This document shows positions 1 through 6,769 of a stretch of DNA of 64,000 nt, one piece after another. Origin of the DNA: Rhodococcus sp. 105337 (GTDB lineage: Bacteria > Actinomycetota > Actinomycetes > Mycobacteriales > Mycobacteriaceae). Below the pieces are notes generated by a model that was given only the letters and a program-made list of their open reading frames with translations, was not told the origin of the DNA and did not search any database. The stretch is from the NCBI RefSeq assembly GCF_012844225.1, contig NZ_JABAGQ010000001.1, positions 186,001-250,000 of the forward strand. Direction: 5' to 3'. The translations under genes were made by a program, and so were the position numbers. Within the stretch, counting starts at the first letter, position 1, and each line of letters opens with the position of its first letter.

Positions 1-643
1 TGACCCTGATCCCCCGGTCGCTCAGTGCCTGCGCGAGCGAATAGGTCAACGCGATCACGGCGCCCTTGGTCGCCGAGTAGTCGATCAGTGTCTTGTTCCC
101 GCGCAACCCGTTGATCGAGGCGGTGTTGATGACGGCGCCGCCCCGGGGAAGGTGCGGCAGCGCCGCCTTGGTGACATGGAAGAAGCTGTCGATATTGACG
201 GCGAAGGTCCTTCGCCACTGTTCGTCGTCGAGTTCCGCGAAGTCGTCGACCGGCTGCTGGGTACCGACATTGTTGACGACGATCTCCAGACCGCCCATGG
301 CGGCCGCGGCCTCGGCGACAACCGTGCGGCAGTGAGCCGGGTCCGCGAGATCTCCCGGGTACAGGTGACATGCGCGTCCTTCCGCCTCCACGAGAGCAGC
401 GGTGTGCTCGGCATCCTCCTGTTCCTCCAGGTAGGCGATCGCCACGTCGGCACCTTCCTTCGCGAAGGCCACCGCGACCGCCCGGCCGATCCCGGAATCA
501 CCACCGGTGATCAACGCTCGCCGGCCGGCGAGCAGGTCCCTGCCGCGATAGTCGCGCATCTCGTCGCGGGGGCGTTCCGCCATGTCGGTCGTATCGCCCG
601 GATAGTCGATGGTCTGCGGTTTCCGTTCCTTGTCGTCTGCCAT
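1..643 (-). CDS. SDR family NAD(P)-dependent oxidoreductase (3' end outside window)
   Basis: The visible 214 residues form a classical short-chain dehydrogenase. An N-terminal tail of about 40 residues precedes the cofactor loop TGGDSGIG (residues 46-53); NNVGT (124-128) and the catalytic pair Y189-x3-K193 (YSATK) follow. The long tail is typical of the YghA/YhdF-like general-stress SDRs of actinobacteria and bacilli, whose substrate is mostly unknown. The C-terminal quarter lies beyond base 1. A weak GTGT-N15-GGGTAA promoter-like pair (653-677) faces the gene, in keeping with the SigF-type island that follows. Family is certain; substrate is not. Confidence 0.93.
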   Translation of the reverse strand, partial: MADDKERKPQTIDYPGDTTDMAERPRDEMRDYRGRDLLAGRRALITGGDSGIGRAVAVAFAKEGADVAIAYLEEQEDAEHTAALVEAEGRACHLYPGDLADPAHCRTVVAEAAAAMGGLEIVVNNVGTQQPVDDFAELDDEQWRRTFAVNIDSFFHVTKAALPHLPRGGAVINTASINGLRGNKTLIDYSATKGAVIALTYSLAQALSDRGIRV

Positions 644-652
644 AGCGAGCGG

Positions 653-677
653 TTACCCCCTGCGCCGGTGGGCACAC
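653..677 (-). promoter_or_regulatory. Weak SigF-type promoter for the SDR gene
   Basis: On the minus strand GTGT is followed after 15 bases by GGGTAA, 9 bases upstream of the ATG at 643. It departs from the GTTT consensus, so support comes mainly from the many better copies nearby. Confidence 0.35.
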
Positions 678-683
678 GTACCC

Positions 684-709
684 GTTTCCGCCGAGCCCGT
701 CAGGGGTAA
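684..709 (+). promoter_or_regulatory. SigF-type promoter of the heme-oxygenase-like gene
   Basis: GTTT (684-687), 16-base spacer, GGGTAA (704-709), ending 9 bases before the ATG at 719, so the leader would be very short. It matches the mycobacterial SigF pattern GTTT-N15..17-GGGTAT. Confidence 0.65.
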
Positions 710-718
710 CCGGCACGT

Positions 719-1759
719 ATGTCTGATGTGATCCGGCCGTGTGACCTGTCCGCCGCTTCTCTGCCGACCCCGCGGGGGCCGATCTCCGCCGCCGTCGTCG
801 AACGGCTGGCCCATCCCGCCGATGCCGCGGCCTGGCAGATCGCAGTCGGTGAGCCCGACCCGTACGGCGACGACGTGCAACTGGCCCTGACCGTGCTCTA
901 CGAGTTGCACTACCGCGGTTTCGACGGTGTCGACGCGTCGTGGGAGTGGGCGCCGGGACCCCTGGGACTGCGCGCCGACCTCGAGCGTCTGTTCCTCGCA
1001 CAGTTGCGCGCCGACGTTCCGGTCGGCGACGACACGGACGCGACGTTCGACGCGCTCTACCGCGAGCCGAAGGACGCCTGGGGAGTGTCGCACGAACTGG
1101 CGGAACGCGGTACCTGGGACCAGATCCGCGAGTTCTTCGTACACCGCTCGATCTACCACCTGAAGGAAGCGGATCCGCACGCGTTCGCCATTCCTCGCCT
1201 GCGGGGACGTGCGAAAGCGGCACTCGTCGCGGTCGAGTTCGACGAATACGGCGGTGGTCGCGCCGACAGGATGCACTCCCGCCTGTACGCCGATCTGCTG
1301 AAAGCGGCCGACCTCGACGAGAGCTACCTCGGCTATCTCGACGCCGTGCCGGCCGTCACCCTCGCGACCGTCAATTTCATGTCGCTCTGCGGGCTGCACC
1401 GGGCGCACATGCCGATGCTCGTGGGGATGTTCACCGCTGCGGAGATCACCACGGCTCCGAGTGCCCGGCGGATGGCGTCGGCCCTGGAACGTCTCGGCGC
1501 AGACCCCGCGTGCGTCACGTTCTACACCGAGCACATCGAAGCGGATGCCGTGCACGAACTGGTGCTTCGGCACGACGTGGTGGGTGACATGATCGCGGCC
1601 GACCCCCGCTGCGCGAGCGACATCGTGTTCGGCGCGGAGGCGGCGGAGTTCCTCGAAGGCCGCCTCGCACACCACCTGCTGGACAACTGGTCGAAGGGTT
1701 CGACGACGCTTCGTGCGTCCCTCGACGAAATCGCTCCGGTGGACCAGCCCGTGAGCTGA
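719..1759 (+). CDS. Iron-containing redox enzyme family protein (heme-oxygenase-like fold)
   Basis: 346 residues resembling the iron-containing redox enzyme / Haem_oxygenas_2 group: an all-helical protein with scattered His/Glu ligands (for example in the segments FVHRSIYHLKEAD and VEFDEYGGGR) and a C-terminal EHIEADAVHE segment. Members of this fold include diiron oxygenases and oxidases acting on fatty or amino acids; no substrate can be assigned here. The gene stands alone behind a SigF-type promoter and ends in an inverted repeat, so it is probably a monocistronic stress gene. Confidence 0.8.
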   Translation: MSDVIRPCDLSAASLPTPRGPISAAVVERLAHPADAAAWQIAVGEPDPYGDDVQLALTVLYELHYRGFDGVDASWEWAPGPLGLRADLERLFLAQLRADVPVGDDTDATFDALYREPKDAWGVSHELAERGTWDQIREFFVHRSIYHLKEADPHAFAIPRLRGRAKAALVAVEFDEYGGGRADRMHSRLYADLLKAADLDESYLGYLDAVPAVTLATVNFMSLCGLHRAHMPMLVGMFTAAEITTAPSARRMASALERLGADPACVTFYTEHIEADAVHELVLRHDVVGDMIAADPRCASDIVFGAEAAEFLEGRLAHHLLDNWSKGSTTLRASLDEIAPVDQPVS

Positions 1760-1770
1760 TCCACCGGAGC
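1733..1770 (+). terminator. Stem-loop over the 3' end of the heme-oxygenase-like gene
   Basis: GCTCCGGTGGA (1733-1743) pairs perfectly with TCCACCGGAGC (1760-1770); the 16-base loop holds the last codons and stop. No T-run follows, as is common in high-GC actinobacteria. Confidence 0.5.
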
Positions 1771-1790
1771 GGTCCGACGGGTACGCCGCG

Positions 1791-2060
1791 TCAGTCGAGG
1801 ACGCCCGGCTCGTGGGTCGGGGTTCCACCCGAACCGTGGAGCCGGCGGTGACGGAAATTGATCGTGATCAACGCCGCGCCGGCCGAGAGGAGCGCCGCAG
1901 CGATGACGACGGCAACCACCGTCCAGCCGGCGAACCCGTCTCCTGCAGCGAAGAGCGCCATGGCGACGACAGCAATGCTCGCAAGAACGCACGCGTAGCC
2001 GATCCATCCCGCTACCCGGGAGCCGGTGGTCGGCGGCTCGTGCCTCGATGTGTTGGTCAT
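1791..2060 (-). CDS. Small two-TM membrane protein, unknown
   Basis: 89 residues, start ATG at 2060. Two hydrophobic helices (about residues 18-39 and 45-67) are followed by a basic then acidic tail. I do not recognise a family. The SigF-type motif ends only 8 bases before the ATG, so the message may be almost leaderless. It converges on the preceding oxidoreductase gene and is separate from the epimerase gene upstream. Probably a minor stress-induced membrane protein. Confidence 0.7.
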   Translation of the reverse strand: MTNTSRHEPPTTGSRVAGWIGYACVLASIAVVAMALFAAGDGFAGWTVVAVVIAAALLSAGAALITINFRHRRLHGSGGTPTHEPGVLD

Positions 2061-2068
2061 AGTGGTTT

Positions 2069-2095
2069 GTACCCCTTCGTGCGGCCCGACAAAAC
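2069..2095 (-). promoter_or_regulatory. SigF-type promoter of the small membrane protein
   Basis: Minus strand GTTT (2092-2095), 17-base spacer, GGGTAC (2069-2074), 8 bases from the ATG at 2060. Confidence 0.65.
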
Positions 2096-2136
2096 TCGGG
2101 CGATCGAGAAACAAGCTCCCCCACAGTGTGATCCGG

Positions 2137-3225
2137 TCAAGGCGGAATCCGGCGCCCGATCGGGCCGCGCCCGACAAGCACAGCGAGAAGTTCCCGCGCG
2201 GTGCGCGCACGCAACACCGGACTGCAGGTTCCGCCCCGCGCACGCATGCCGGCGATCGTCTCCGCCCAGACGGCGGGACCGGAATGCCGCGGCGCCCAGC
2301 CGAGCACTGCGGACGCCCGCTCGCATCCGAGCATGGGAGTGGCGTATGCCAGGTCGACCCACCCGCCCTGAACCGGCTGAAGTCGCGCGTGCCAACCGGC
2401 GTCGGCCACCGCGGAGAGCAGTCGTGCGGGAACGTGGACGGTGGAGCAACCGAACGGTGCGGCGAAGTCTTCGGCGCCGACGGGCACCGGCGAGGCCAGG
2501 TTGACCGCGCCCACCGCACGACGTCGGAGTGCCGAGTCGATTGCCGCGGCCACGTCGTCGGCATGCACCGCGGGGATCGTGAGTCTCCGGTCGACGGGCA
2601 GCACCGGGACGTGGCGGGTGATCGCGGACGGCACCGCGTCCGGCAGCACGTATCGGGCGAGGCCCGACCCCGCTGCGTATTGCCCGATGAACCCCGGGCG
2701 TAACCGCAGCAGATCCGGCGCACCCGGCACACCCGACAATTCGTCGAGCACCCTTTCGGCCGCCACCTTGTCCACGCTGTAGGCACAGCCGGGTATTCCC
2801 GTCGTCGGCCAGGACTCGTCGACGGGCCGGCCGTACGATCCCGGCGAGTACGCCGCGCCGGAGGACATGTGCAGCACGTGCGGTACGCCGGCGTCCGCTG
2901 CCGCCGAATACACGGCGCGTGTTCCCTCGACTGCGGTGCGCCGCAAGTATTCTCGCCGGTGCGACGGCTGGAATCCCCAGGCAAGGTGGACGACGGCATC
3001 GGCGCCGGACATCAGCCGCCGCAGCACCCCGTACGACTCGGGCTCCGCGAGGTCGACGCGACACCAGCGCGCAGAAGAATAGGGGCCGCGCGCCGGAGGT
3101 ATCCGGCGCGCGACCCCTGTGATCTCGGGAGGTTCGGGCCACTGCGCGAGACGACGCAGCAGCGCGGATCCCACATTGCCGCTGGCCCCGGTCACGATGA
3201 TTTTTGCGACCGCGGCATCCGGCAC
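2137..3225 (-). CDS. NAD-dependent epimerase/dehydratase family protein
   Basis: Extended-SDR fold: after the GTG start the protein reads VPDAAVAKIIVTGASGNVGS, with the cofactor loop TGASGNVGS near residues 11-19, an AWGF segment, MSSGAAY, and the catalytic Y-x3-K as YSVDK. 362 residues is normal for the family. I chose GTG 3225 rather than the longer frame to 3327 because the longer one overlaps the upstream Dps gene and only the shorter start sits just before the beta-alpha-beta fold; the Dps stop is 19 bases upstream, so the two probably form an operon. Substrate (nucleotide sugar or other) is unknown. Confidence 0.85.
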   Translation of the reverse strand: MPDAAVAKIIVTGASGNVGSALLRRLAQWPEPPEITGVARRIPPARGPYSSARWCRVDLAEPESYGVLRRLMSGADAVVHLAWGFQPSHRREYLRRTAVEGTRAVYSAAADAGVPHVLHMSSGAAYSPGSYGRPVDESWPTTGIPGCAYSVDKVAAERVLDELSGVPGAPDLLRLRPGFIGQYAAGSGLARYVLPDAVPSAITRHVPVLPVDRRLTIPAVHADDVAAAIDSALRRRAVGAVNLASPVPVGAEDFAAPFGCSTVHVPARLLSAVADAGWHARLQPVQGGWVDLAYATPMLGCERASAVLGWAPRHSGPAVWAETIAGMRARGGTCSPVLRARTARELLAVLVGRGPIGRRIPP

Positions 3226-3244
3226 GAGAGAATCCTGTCTCCGG

Positions 3245-3784
3245 TCAGCGGACCTTGTCGGCCGCTTCCTTCTCGGTCGAGGCGTTTCCGTGGGCCAGGG
3301 CCCCGGCAGCGTTCTCCAGGTGCGCACGCACGAACCACTGGAACTTCTCGAGCTGACCGGTGTGCCCGATAAGGACGTCTTCGGTGATCGGATCGAGTTC
3401 GCCGACTTCCTCGATGGCCTTACGGTTGTCGGTGATCACCCCGTCGTAGACGAGGTCGAGCGCGGCGAGGTGAGCCTGAGCAGTGTCGCGGCCCACCGAG
3501 TAGTCGTCCCATGTGCGGTTCTTCTCGATAGCTCCCGGCGTGCCCTTCGGCGATTCACCGAGCGTCGCGATGCGTTCTGCTACTTCGTCCGCGTATCCAC
3601 GCACGAGTTCAACCTGGGGATCGATCATCTCGTGGACGCCGATGAAGTTGGGTCCGACAACGTTCCAGTGAATGTGCTTGAGAGTGAGATGCAGGTCGTT
3701 GTACGCGCTCAGGCGCTGCTGCAGGACACCGGCAACTTTCGTGCCGTTCTTGCCGCTCAAACCGGGCACCGTGTATTTCGACAT
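3245..3784 (-). CDS. dps: Dps-family DNA-binding ferritin-like protein
   Basis: 179 residues. The ferroxidase signature is present: HIHWNVVGPNF (37-47), H51-x3-D55 and the AERI segment. Dps dodecamers oxidise Fe(II) with hydrogen peroxide, store the ferric mineral and protect DNA. The start at 3784 (MSKYTVPG) has a strong GGAGG ribosome-binding site; the longer frame to 3850 would run through the promoter. The promoter upstream is the best SigF-type match in the window, and the epimerase gene follows 19 bases downstream. Confidence 0.93.
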   Translation of the reverse strand: MSKYTVPGLSGKNGTKVAGVLQQRLSAYNDLHLTLKHIHWNVVGPNFIGVHEMIDPQVELVRGYADEVAERIATLGESPKGTPGAIEKNRTWDDYSVGRDTAQAHLAALDLVYDGVITDNRKAIEEVGELDPITEDVLIGHTGQLEKFQWFVRAHLENAAGALAHGNASTEKEAADKVR

Positions 3785-3825
3785 GATTGCGATCCTCCAA
3801 GTGCTTTTGTTTGGGTGGCAATCGC

Positions 3826-3853
3826 ATACCCCGGAAACGGCACTGCTCAAACC
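3826..3853 (-). promoter_or_regulatory. SigF-type promoter of dps
   Basis: Minus strand GGTTT (3849-3853), 17-base spacer, GGGTAT (3826-3831): a perfect match to the mycobacterial SigF consensus, 42 bases before the dps start. Confidence 0.8.
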
Positions 3854-3877
3854 CTTCGCACGAGTAACCGCTCACTG

Positions 3878-4681
3878 TCAGGTCGTGCGGAGAAGGTCCG
3901 GCGCGGACATCTCGGGCCGGCGACGAGCACGTGCCGCCCACCGATGACACAGCAGCACGACCAGAGCCAGTTCGAAGGGCAATCCCCCGTAGTACATGAT
4001 CTGGCTGCCCATTTCGGCCTGCTCTGCGGAGACGCCGGGAGGCGCGTCCGCGTACAGCGTCTTCGCGAGGATGTTGTGGGCGGCAATGGACACCACCAGC
4101 ACTGCGGCCCGTAAGCCGAACGATGTGCGGTGAGGAGAAGGGTCCACTCCCACCAGCGAATAGGTGTACAGGTACCCGGCTGCGACGATGTGGAACTCGA
4201 TCAGCCACATCACCCACGTTCCGCCGTGCATGTAGTCGAACAACCATGTCCGATAGAGAAGCCACAGCCCGCCGACGTTGAGTGTCGCCGCGACGAGCGG
4301 GTGGGTGAGCACTTCACAGGGCCGGGAGCGCAGCACCCGGGAGACGCGTCGAGCCTCGCGCAGAGGGAGCACGCGCAGCGCGAGGGTGACCGGTGCGGCG
4401 AGCACCAGCAGCAGCGGTACCGCCATGCCGGCTACCACGTGGGACACCATGTGACCCGCGAAGTCGAAGGATTCGTTGGCCGCACCGTGGCCGTGCTGCG
4501 CGCCGTGGCCCTGCGCCGGGCTGTCCGCGGATGCGGAGTTACCCCACACCGCGGCGAGCGCGAGCCAGCCCACCGTCCAACCGGCGGTGCGCGCGAGCGA
4601 CCACGACTTCGCCGCCGCGGCTGCCGCCCAGTAGGCCAGCACCGCGCAGATCGCCACGCCCCAGACGACGAACGGCATCAT
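3878..4681 (-). CDS. CtaG-like cytochrome c oxidase assembly / membrane protein
   Basis: 267 residues with about seven hydrophobic helices and a His-rich extracytoplasmic loop (QGHGAQHGHG), HMVSHVVAGM and EFHIVAAGYLY segments, as in the caa3-type CtaG family implicated in copper delivery to cytochrome oxidase. The ATG at 4681 overlaps the stop of the DUF2243 gene (ATGA), which fixes the start and implies translational coupling. No oxidase subunits are nearby, so the partner is unclear; a stress-linked role in respiratory maturation or metal handling is an inference. Confidence 0.8.
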   Translation of the reverse strand: MMPFVVWGVAICAVLAYWAAAAAAKSWSLARTAGWTVGWLALAAVWGNSASADSPAQGHGAQHGHGAANESFDFAGHMVSHVVAGMAVPLLLVLAAPVTLALRVLPLREARRVSRVLRSRPCEVLTHPLVAATLNVGGLWLLYRTWLFDYMHGGTWVMWLIEFHIVAAGYLYTYSLVGVDPSPHRTSFGLRAAVLVVSIAAHNILAKTLYADAPPGVSAEQAEMGSQIMYYGGLPFELALVVLLCHRWAARARRRPEMSAPDLLRTT

Positions 4682-5172
4682 CGCGATGCCGTCCTCACCG
4701 GCTCCTGCCGGTACGTGGACGCGATGATCGCGGCACCGCACACGAGCAGCACCGCGGCAAGGATGTTCCACGTCAGGTCGTACGGGAGAAGATCGACTTC
4801 GTATCGGATCTGGTGAAGGCCCATCAGCTTGTGCTGCACCAGGCCGTCGTACAACTGGAACGCACCCACCGCTGTCACGAAGCCGCCCACCAGGGCTCGC
4901 ACCCACAACGTCCGGTCACGGATCGCCATGACCACCAGGTAGAAGCCGGCGACGGTGGCGAACCAGCTGAACGCGTGGAACAAGCCGTCCGACACCAGAC
5001 CCGCCGACGTGGTGGACCGGTCGTAGAAGTGATGCCAATGGAGTATCTGGTGAAAGATCACCTCGTCGGTCATCGCGACCGCGCCCAACCCGAGGAACGC
5101 GCCCGCCAGCAGACTCCTGCCTCTTTCGGGCCGACGCTCCACCGTCGCACCCTCGACTTCGCTTTTGGTCAT
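4678..5172 (-). CDS. DUF2243 membrane protein
   Basis: 164 residues with four predicted helices and conserved HQILHWHHFY and LFHAFSW segments typical of DUF2243; the His cluster near the first helix suggests metal or heme interaction but no function is established. The start at 5172 (MTKSEVEG) was preferred over an upstream one at 5298 that would overlap the divergent promoter. It is the first gene of a two-gene operon with the CtaG-like gene (ATGA overlap). Confidence 0.82.
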   Translation of the reverse strand: MTKSEVEGATVERRPERGRSLLAGAFLGLGAVAMTDEVIFHQILHWHHFYDRSTTSAGLVSDGLFHAFSWFATVAGFYLVVMAIRDRTLWVRALVGGFVTAVGAFQLYDGLVQHKLMGLHQIRYEVDLLPYDLTWNILAAVLLVCGAAIIASTYRQEPVRTASR

Positions 5173-5182
5173 GACCAGGGGA

Positions 5183-5207
5183 CTACCCCCGGTTCGGGCG
5201 GTCAATC
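5183..5207 (-). promoter_or_regulatory. Possible SigF-type promoter of the DUF2243-CtaG operon
   Basis: Minus strand GATT (5204-5207), 15 bases, GGGTAG (5183-5188), 10 bases before the ATG at 5172. The -35 half is degenerate. Confidence 0.45.
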
Positions 5208-5282
5208 CCTGCGGGAGACCATTGGCGCGACGCCCTCCGGTGCACCCCGCTCGGCCCGCACACAGAATTTTTTGGGGCGTGT

Positions 5283-5307
5283 GTTTCGATGCGGACAATC
5301 CGGGTAT
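5283..5307 (+). promoter_or_regulatory. SigF-type promoter of the DUF6131-like gene
   Basis: GTTT (5283-5286), 15-base spacer, GGGTAT (5302-5307), about 55 bases before the ATG at 5363. Confidence 0.75.
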
Positions 5308-5362
5308 TCAGGACTTGGATCCGGAGCCGCTCGGCATCGGACAAGACAGCGAGGTGGACGCA

Positions 5363-5518
5363 ATGATTGTTCTGGGCCTGATTCTTCTCGTGGTCGGATT
5401 CTTCACCGGGATCTCGATCCTGACGACACTGGGTGTCATCCTCCTGGTGATCGGCGTCATCATGGCAATCCTGGGAGCCTCCGGCAAGGCCGTCGGTGGT
5501 CGCGCCCACTGGTATTGA
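5363..5518 (+). CDS. Small hydrophobic protein, DUF6131-like
   Basis: 51 residues: almost the whole chain is two hydrophobic segments (MIVLGLILLVVGFFTGI, then VILLVIGVIMAILGA) ending GGRAHWY. This pattern matches the tiny DUF6131 proteins widespread in actinobacteria. The ATG at 5363 has a GAGGTGG ribosome-binding site five bases upstream; longer in-frame starts would cross the SigF-type promoter. Function unknown; likely a membrane-stress peptide by its promoter. Confidence 0.75.
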   Translation: MIVLGLILLVVGFFTGISILTTLGVILLVIGVIMAILGASGKAVGGRAHWY

Positions 5519-5532
5519 TCCTTGGAACAGTC

Positions 5533-5562
5533 GAAGTCCGGACGCTACGGCGTCCGGGCTTC
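5533..5562 (+). terminator. Hairpin terminator after the DUF6131-like gene
   Basis: CCGGACGC (5538-5545) / GCGTCCGG (5550-5557) with a TACG loop, extended by GAAG/CTTC after one mismatch. Confidence 0.65.
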
Positions 5563-5593
5563 GGCTGTTGTGCGGTATCGGCAAGACACAAAA

Positions 5594-5652
5594 AGAAAGC
5601 CCGTTCGCCGGCACCCGATCACATGTTCGGGAATCCCGCGTTCGGGCTTTCT
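5594..5652 (-). terminator. Terminator of the CDGSH gene
   Basis: Inverted repeat AGAAAGCCCG (5594-5603) / CGGGCTTTCT (5643-5652). Read on the minus strand the hairpin is followed by a T-rich stretch (TTTCTTTTT), so it suits the leftward CDGSH transcript. Confidence 0.6.
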
Positions 5653-5656
5653 GCGG

Positions 5657-5914
5657 TTATCGGTCCCGGGACCGTATCGGCCGGCGATGACTGGTATCGC
5701 ACAGCGGATACAACTCGCTACGCCGACATCGGCACACTGCCACGACGAACCGGTCCGATTCCGTCACGGACCCGTCCTCGGTCTCGATCCGAACCGGACC
5801 GTTCACGAGCATCGGTCCGCCTTTGACTTTGCGGACGACCGTGACGTCCTCTGCGCTACCGGTGGTCGCGTTCACCACGTGGCGGCCACCCTCGCTCTCA
5901 GTGCCTGCCTGCAC
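5657..5914 (-). CDS. CDGSH iron-sulfur domain protein
   Basis: 85 residues. The C-terminal CRCRRSELYPLCDTSH gives the three Cys and one His that bind a redox-active [2Fe-2S] cluster in CDGSH proteins, with Thr replacing the usual Gly. The GTG start at 5914 lies inside the end of the methyltransferase gene (17-base overlap), so the two are one operon. Probably an electron-transfer or redox-sensing partner; the actual partner is unknown. Confidence 0.88.
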   Translation of the reverse strand: MQAGTESEGGRHVVNATTGSAEDVTVVRKVKGGPMLVNGPVRIETEDGSVTESDRFVVAVCRCRRSELYPLCDTSHRRPIRSRDR

Positions 5915-6575
5915 GGATCACCACCACCTCTTCGGTATCGATGCCCTGTTGTGCCAGCTCCACTTCCTGGAGATAGCTCAGGCGACTCTGCAGGACCGGT
6001 CCGAACGGGATGCGTTCGCGGGCCACGACCGAGCCCGAAAGGCCGGCGGCGCGCACACGCTCGAGTGTTTCGTCTACCCCGGTGAATTCCGAGTGCACGA
6101 GCAACGCGAACCCGCGCGGAGACAAGAGCCGGGGCAAGGAGTCGCACAACGGGTCGAGCACCGATCGCCCGTCCGGACCGGCATCCCAGCGCGGATCCTC
6201 ACTGCCCCGGCCGTCGTCCGGCACATAGGGCGGGTTGGAGAGAACCACGTCGAACGGACCGTGTTCCACGGCCACATCCAGACTTCCTCGAAGTACCGAG
6301 ATCGGCAGCCTCCGCGACAGGGCATTTGCCCGCGCGGTGAGAACCGCCCTGCGTGAAATATCGAGCGCAGTCACCGCCCCGGCCCCCGCCCTGGCGGCTG
6401 TGATTGCGAGAAACCCACTCCCGGTACAGAAATCGAGGACTTTGGCGTCCTGTGCACCTCCGGCGTCGCGGAGCGCCCGCGCAAGAAGAAACGAATCCTC
6501 TTGGGGGCGGTACACACCGGGCAGACGCCACACTCGAGGGGAATCCGGACGGTCGAGGACTGGAGAAGTGGTCAC
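5898..6575 (-). CDS. HemK2/MTQ2-like protein methyltransferase
   Basis: 225 residues with a Rossmann methyltransferase core: motif I LDFCTGSG (47-54) and NPPY (114-117), the signature of enzymes that methylate amide or planar nitrogen. HemK2-type proteins modify the Gln of release factors; bacterial members without the N-terminal PrmC domain are less well defined. GTG start at 6575. It precedes the CDGSH gene in an operon with a SigF-type promoter about 140 bases upstream. Confidence 0.85.
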   Translation of the reverse strand: MTTSPVLDRPDSPRVWRLPGVYRPQEDSFLLARALRDAGGAQDAKVLDFCTGSGFLAITAARAGAGAVTALDISRRAVLTARANALSRRLPISVLRGSLDVAVEHGPFDVVLSNPPYVPDDGRGSEDPRWDAGPDGRSVLDPLCDSLPRLLSPRGFALLVHSEFTGVDETLERVRAAGLSGSVVARERIPFGPVLQSRLSYLQEVELAQQGIDTEEVVVIRAGRH

Positions 6576-6693
6576 AGCTACATCACCCCGGGGTTCGATG
6601 TGCGGAGTCGACGACTACGCACCAGCCAATGCCTGAGCCGACCGTGCGGAGAGCGCATCTTCCCGTCGACGACGCCCACAACGCGCCATCGAG

Positions 6694-6723
6694 CGGGTAT
6701 TCGGTCATGGCCGCGAATACCCG
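6694..6723 (-). terminator. Hairpin after the FAD oxidoreductase gene
   Basis: CGGGTATTCG (6694-6703) pairs with CGAATACCCG (6714-6723) across a 10-base loop. It overlaps the -10 element of the next promoter. Confidence 0.45.
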
Positions 6724-6743
6724 TACCCCAGATCCGCGAAACC
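6717..6743 (-). promoter_or_regulatory. SigF-type promoter of the methyltransferase-CDGSH operon
   Basis: Minus strand GGTTT (6739-6743), 16-base spacer, GGGTAT (6717-6722), leaving a leader of roughly 135 bases. Confidence 0.7.
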
Positions 6744-6769
6744 TGCCGTTTACGACCACGACTTCTCGG

